From positions 1 through 6,172 of the forward strand of contig CALMWM010000060.1 of NCBI GenBank assembly GCA_937873435.1: a DNA stretch of 6,172 nt. Reading direction: 5' to 3'. The stretch comes from an uncultured Gallionellaceae bacterium. GTDB taxonomy: Bacteria; Pseudomonadota; Gammaproteobacteria; Burkholderiales; Sulfuricellaceae. Shown piece after piece: positions 4,714 through 6,172 of this stretch (position 1 is its first letter; every line of letters starts with the position of its first letter). The translations under genes and the position numbers were made by a program. The notes below the pieces were generated by a model. It searched no databases and was not told where the DNA came from. It saw only the letters and a list, made by a program, of their open reading frames with translations.

Positions 4714-6039
4714 TTACAAACTGTTGATGAGCGCCTTGAAGGCCTCGTCCTGCGGCAGCGGGTGAATGGCGGCGTCGGCCAGTTCTCCCTGGCGCAGTTC
4801 ATCCCCGCCCAACTGGATGGCCTGGGCGAGGATTTCCCTGGCTTGCTCCGTCTTGCCTTGCAGGAACAGGATGTAGCCCCGGTTGCCGAGTGCCATCGGC
4901 CAGTCCGGCTTGCGCGCCAAGGCGTTCTCGATATCCGCCAAGGCTTGGGCCAGCAGTGCTCCGGCAGCGATTTCGTCCCCCGTTTGCCAGATTTTCTTGG
5001 CCTCGCAAAGCAATCTAAAACTTTTCCCGTTAAGCGCGCTCGCCACCTGTTCGCGCAGCCCGGCTTCCGGGGCGTCGCCGTAGCGCTGTGCCACTTCGTC
5101 GTAGACGGCGATTTCCTCGGCGTTTTTCCCCATCTGGCCGAGCCTGACGCCCTTGTTGTTAAGCGCGCTCGCCACCTGTTCGCGCAGCCCGGCTTCCGGG
5201 GCGTCGCCGTAGCGCTGTGCCACTTCGTCGTAGACGGCGATTGCCTCGGCGTTTTTCCCCATCTGGCCGAGCGTGACGCCCTTGTTGTTAAGCGCGAGGG
5301 CACTATCCTCTGGTTTTTCGGCTACCCCTGCCGCTTTCCCGAAGTTTTCTGTGGCAATCTCGAATTTGCCTTCCTGATAGGCCTTGATACCCAAGGTCAA
5401 CCAATCTTCGAACTGATAGGTCACGCGCGCCTTGGATTCGAGTTGTACGGCTGCTTCATCGACTGCTTTTTTCTGTTCTTGTGTGAGCGTTTGTAATTGC
5501 TGGGGAATTTCTGCCATAAGTTGTTCATGGCGCTGATTGAGTTCGCGGGCGGTTTTTGTTTCTTGCGCAAGTTCGCCAATAACAGGCGATGCAGCTTCAT
5601 GGACTTTCGTTATAGCCGCTTCAATTTCCGGTTTCAGCAATTCATCGACACGTCGTTTTCCTTCTTCGTCCAGCCATGCTCCGATGACCTTTCCGGCCTC
5701 TTGTTCGATTTCCTTGCGCGCTTCGTCCTTGGCCGCCTGCACCGCTTCCTTGACTGATCTAAAGCTGAACAGCACCACGACGGCAGTAATCAATGCGCCG
5801 AATAGTCCGATGATGATACCTAGATCGCTGATGCGCTTGTCCTGCAATTCCAAGCGTTCCTTGAAAAAGTCGAGTTTTTGCTGCTGGAGTTTAAGCTCCG
5901 TTGCGAAATTCAGTTCTGCTGACGCAGGCGGGTTAATAGTCGAGGCAGGCTTTGCTGGTTCTGGCTTGGCGGCATTATCCGCAAGAACTGGCAAAGCCAG
6001 AAAAATGGCGCATAGGAATATCGTTAGAATCTTTCGCAT
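4714..6039 (-). CDS. membrane-anchored coiled-coil / TPR repeat protein
   Basis: Function unknown; likely a scaffold for protein interactions. The 441-residue protein has a signal-peptide-like N-terminus (1-20, cleavage plausible at VLA|DN), a Pro/Ala linker, a short coiled coil (about 42-72), a TM helix (about 73-93, LGIIIGLFGALITAVVVLFSF), a long charged helical region (about 95-210), then TPR-like repeats: about 214-236, two almost identical 43-residue units (249-291 and 292-334), a decayed third beginning ALNGK at 335, and a C-terminal TPR at about 376-412. The unit (ALNNKGVTLGQMG...VYDEVAQRYGDAPEAGLREQ) belongs to a repeat type I recognise from proteobacterial TPR proteins. With a cleaved signal and one TM, positive residues after the TM put the TPR part in the cytoplasm; if the signal is uncleaved the topology reverses. 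AAGGA (6050-6054) precedes ATG 6039. The gene lies 6 nt upstream of radA, probably one operon. Confidence 0.85.
   Translation of the reverse strand: MRKILTIFLCAIFLALPVLADNAAKPEPAKPASTINPPASAELNFATELKLQQQKLDFFKERLELQDKRISDLGIIIGLFGALITAVVVLFSFRSVKEAVQAAKDEARKEIEQEAGKVIGAWLDEEGKRRVDELLKPEIEAAITKVHEAASPVIGELAQETKTARELNQRHEQLMAEIPQQLQTLTQEQKKAVDEAAVQLESKARVTYQFEDWLTLGIKAYQEGKFEIATENFGKAAGVAEKPEDSALALNNKGVTLGQMGKNAEAIAVYDEVAQRYGDAPEAGLREQVASALNNKGVRLGQMGKNAEEIAVYDEVAQRYGDAPEAGLREQVASALNGKSFRLLCEAKKIWQTGDEIAAGALLAQALADIENALARKPDWPMALGNRGYILFLQGKTEQAREILAQAIQLGGDELRQGELADAAIHPLPQDEAFKALINSL
5038..5295 (-). repeat. 129-bp in-frame tandem duplication within the TPR gene
   Basis: Copies at 5038-5166 and 5167-5295 agree at 127 of 129 bases by my alignment. 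The two differences are both nonsynonymous (T256/R299 and A266/E309). The period of 43 codons equals one repeat unit. A third copy keeps only its first bases (TTAAGCGC and neighbours before 5038), then diverges completely. Such identity means recent duplication or gene conversion. Confidence 0.97.
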
Positions 6040-6085
6040 GATGCCTATTTCCTTAGCGTTTCGTGAAAATTGCGTCCTCGCCTGT

Positions 6086-6135
6086 AGGAGCGGCCTTGGC
6101 CGCGATTGGAGGCTATCGCGGCCAAGGCCGCTCCT
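6086..6135. repeat. REPIN: inverted pair of REP palindromes
   Basis: Two 21-bp arms (6086-6106 and 6115-6135) are perfect reverse complements around an 8-bp spacer TGGAGGCT. Each arm contains its own mini-stem GCGGC-CTTG-GCCGC. The left copy has the GTAG head (6084-6087) followed by GAGCGGC typical of REP elements in Pseudomonas and relatives; the right copy has CAAG at that place. Such doublets are mobilised in trans by RAYT transposases, none of which is in this window. It lies 47 bp upstream of the TPR gene start, so it is probably within its promoter or leader region. Confidence 0.82.
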
Positions 6136-6172
6136 TGTATTATTCCCATGGTAGTGAATTCGACGGAATTGA

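Noticed and set aside
4533..5303. 256-codon minus-strand frame across the TPR-radA junction
   Set aside because: Out-of-frame shadow of both genes; composition is Arg/Ser/Pro-rich and unlike a real protein.
3688..5496. 602-codon plus-strand open frame antisense to radA and the TPR gene
   Set aside because: It runs opposite two well-supported genes, shows no recognisable domain, and owes its length to GC-rich codon bias; its internal repeat mirrors the TPR duplication.
1..6172. CRISPR array, tRNA or rRNA genes, insertion sequence
   Set aside because: No spaced direct repeats, no tRNA-like cloverleaf noticed, and no transposase reading frame; the only tandem repeat is coding (TPR).

Overview
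The window looks like chromosomal DNA of a Gram-negative proteobacterium. A betaproteobacterium (Nitrosomonadales or Rhodocyclales-like) is my best guess, inferred from the general style of the RadA and CpxRA-like proteins, the fairly high GC content and a REP-type palindrome; no rRNA or other phylogenetic marker is present. There are five genes. Four lie on the minus strand and one on the plus strand.

Left part (1-2005, minus strand): a two-gene operon for a CpxR-like response regulator followed, after only 2 nt, by a CpxA-like sensor kinase. The kinase starts with GTG and runs off the left edge of the window without its last few residues. A perfect GTAAA-N5-GTAAA motif, the consensus bound by enterobacterial CpxR, lies 56 bp upstream of the regulator gene, which supports both the assignment and autoregulation.

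Middle (2006-2525): a 520-bp AT-richer divergent intergenic region with no convincing gene but much structure. It holds the CpxR box, a 17-bp near-palindrome, small dyads, an array of TTAAC/TTTAC and CATG motifs in exact 10-bp phase, and a terminator-like hairpin just before the Shine-Dalgarno of the next gene. The plus-strand gene (2526-3308) encodes a 260-residue protein with three EF-hand Ca2+-binding loops separated by Ser-rich and Pro-rich linkers. A strong intrinsic terminator follows it.

Right part (3352-6039, minus strand): radA (DNA-repair/recombination ATPase) lies 6 nt downstream of a membrane-anchored coiled-coil/TPR protein. The TPR gene carries a very recent in-frame 129-bp tandem duplication. 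Upstream of it, at 6086-6135, is a 50-bp inverted pair of REP sequences (a REPIN).

The most interesting hypothesis is that the CpxRA-like envelope-stress system and the divergent EF-hand gene form one regulatory unit: CpxR-like half-sites occur on both sides of the shared intergenic region, and the EF-hand mRNA carries a possible attenuator. This is inference from sequence only.
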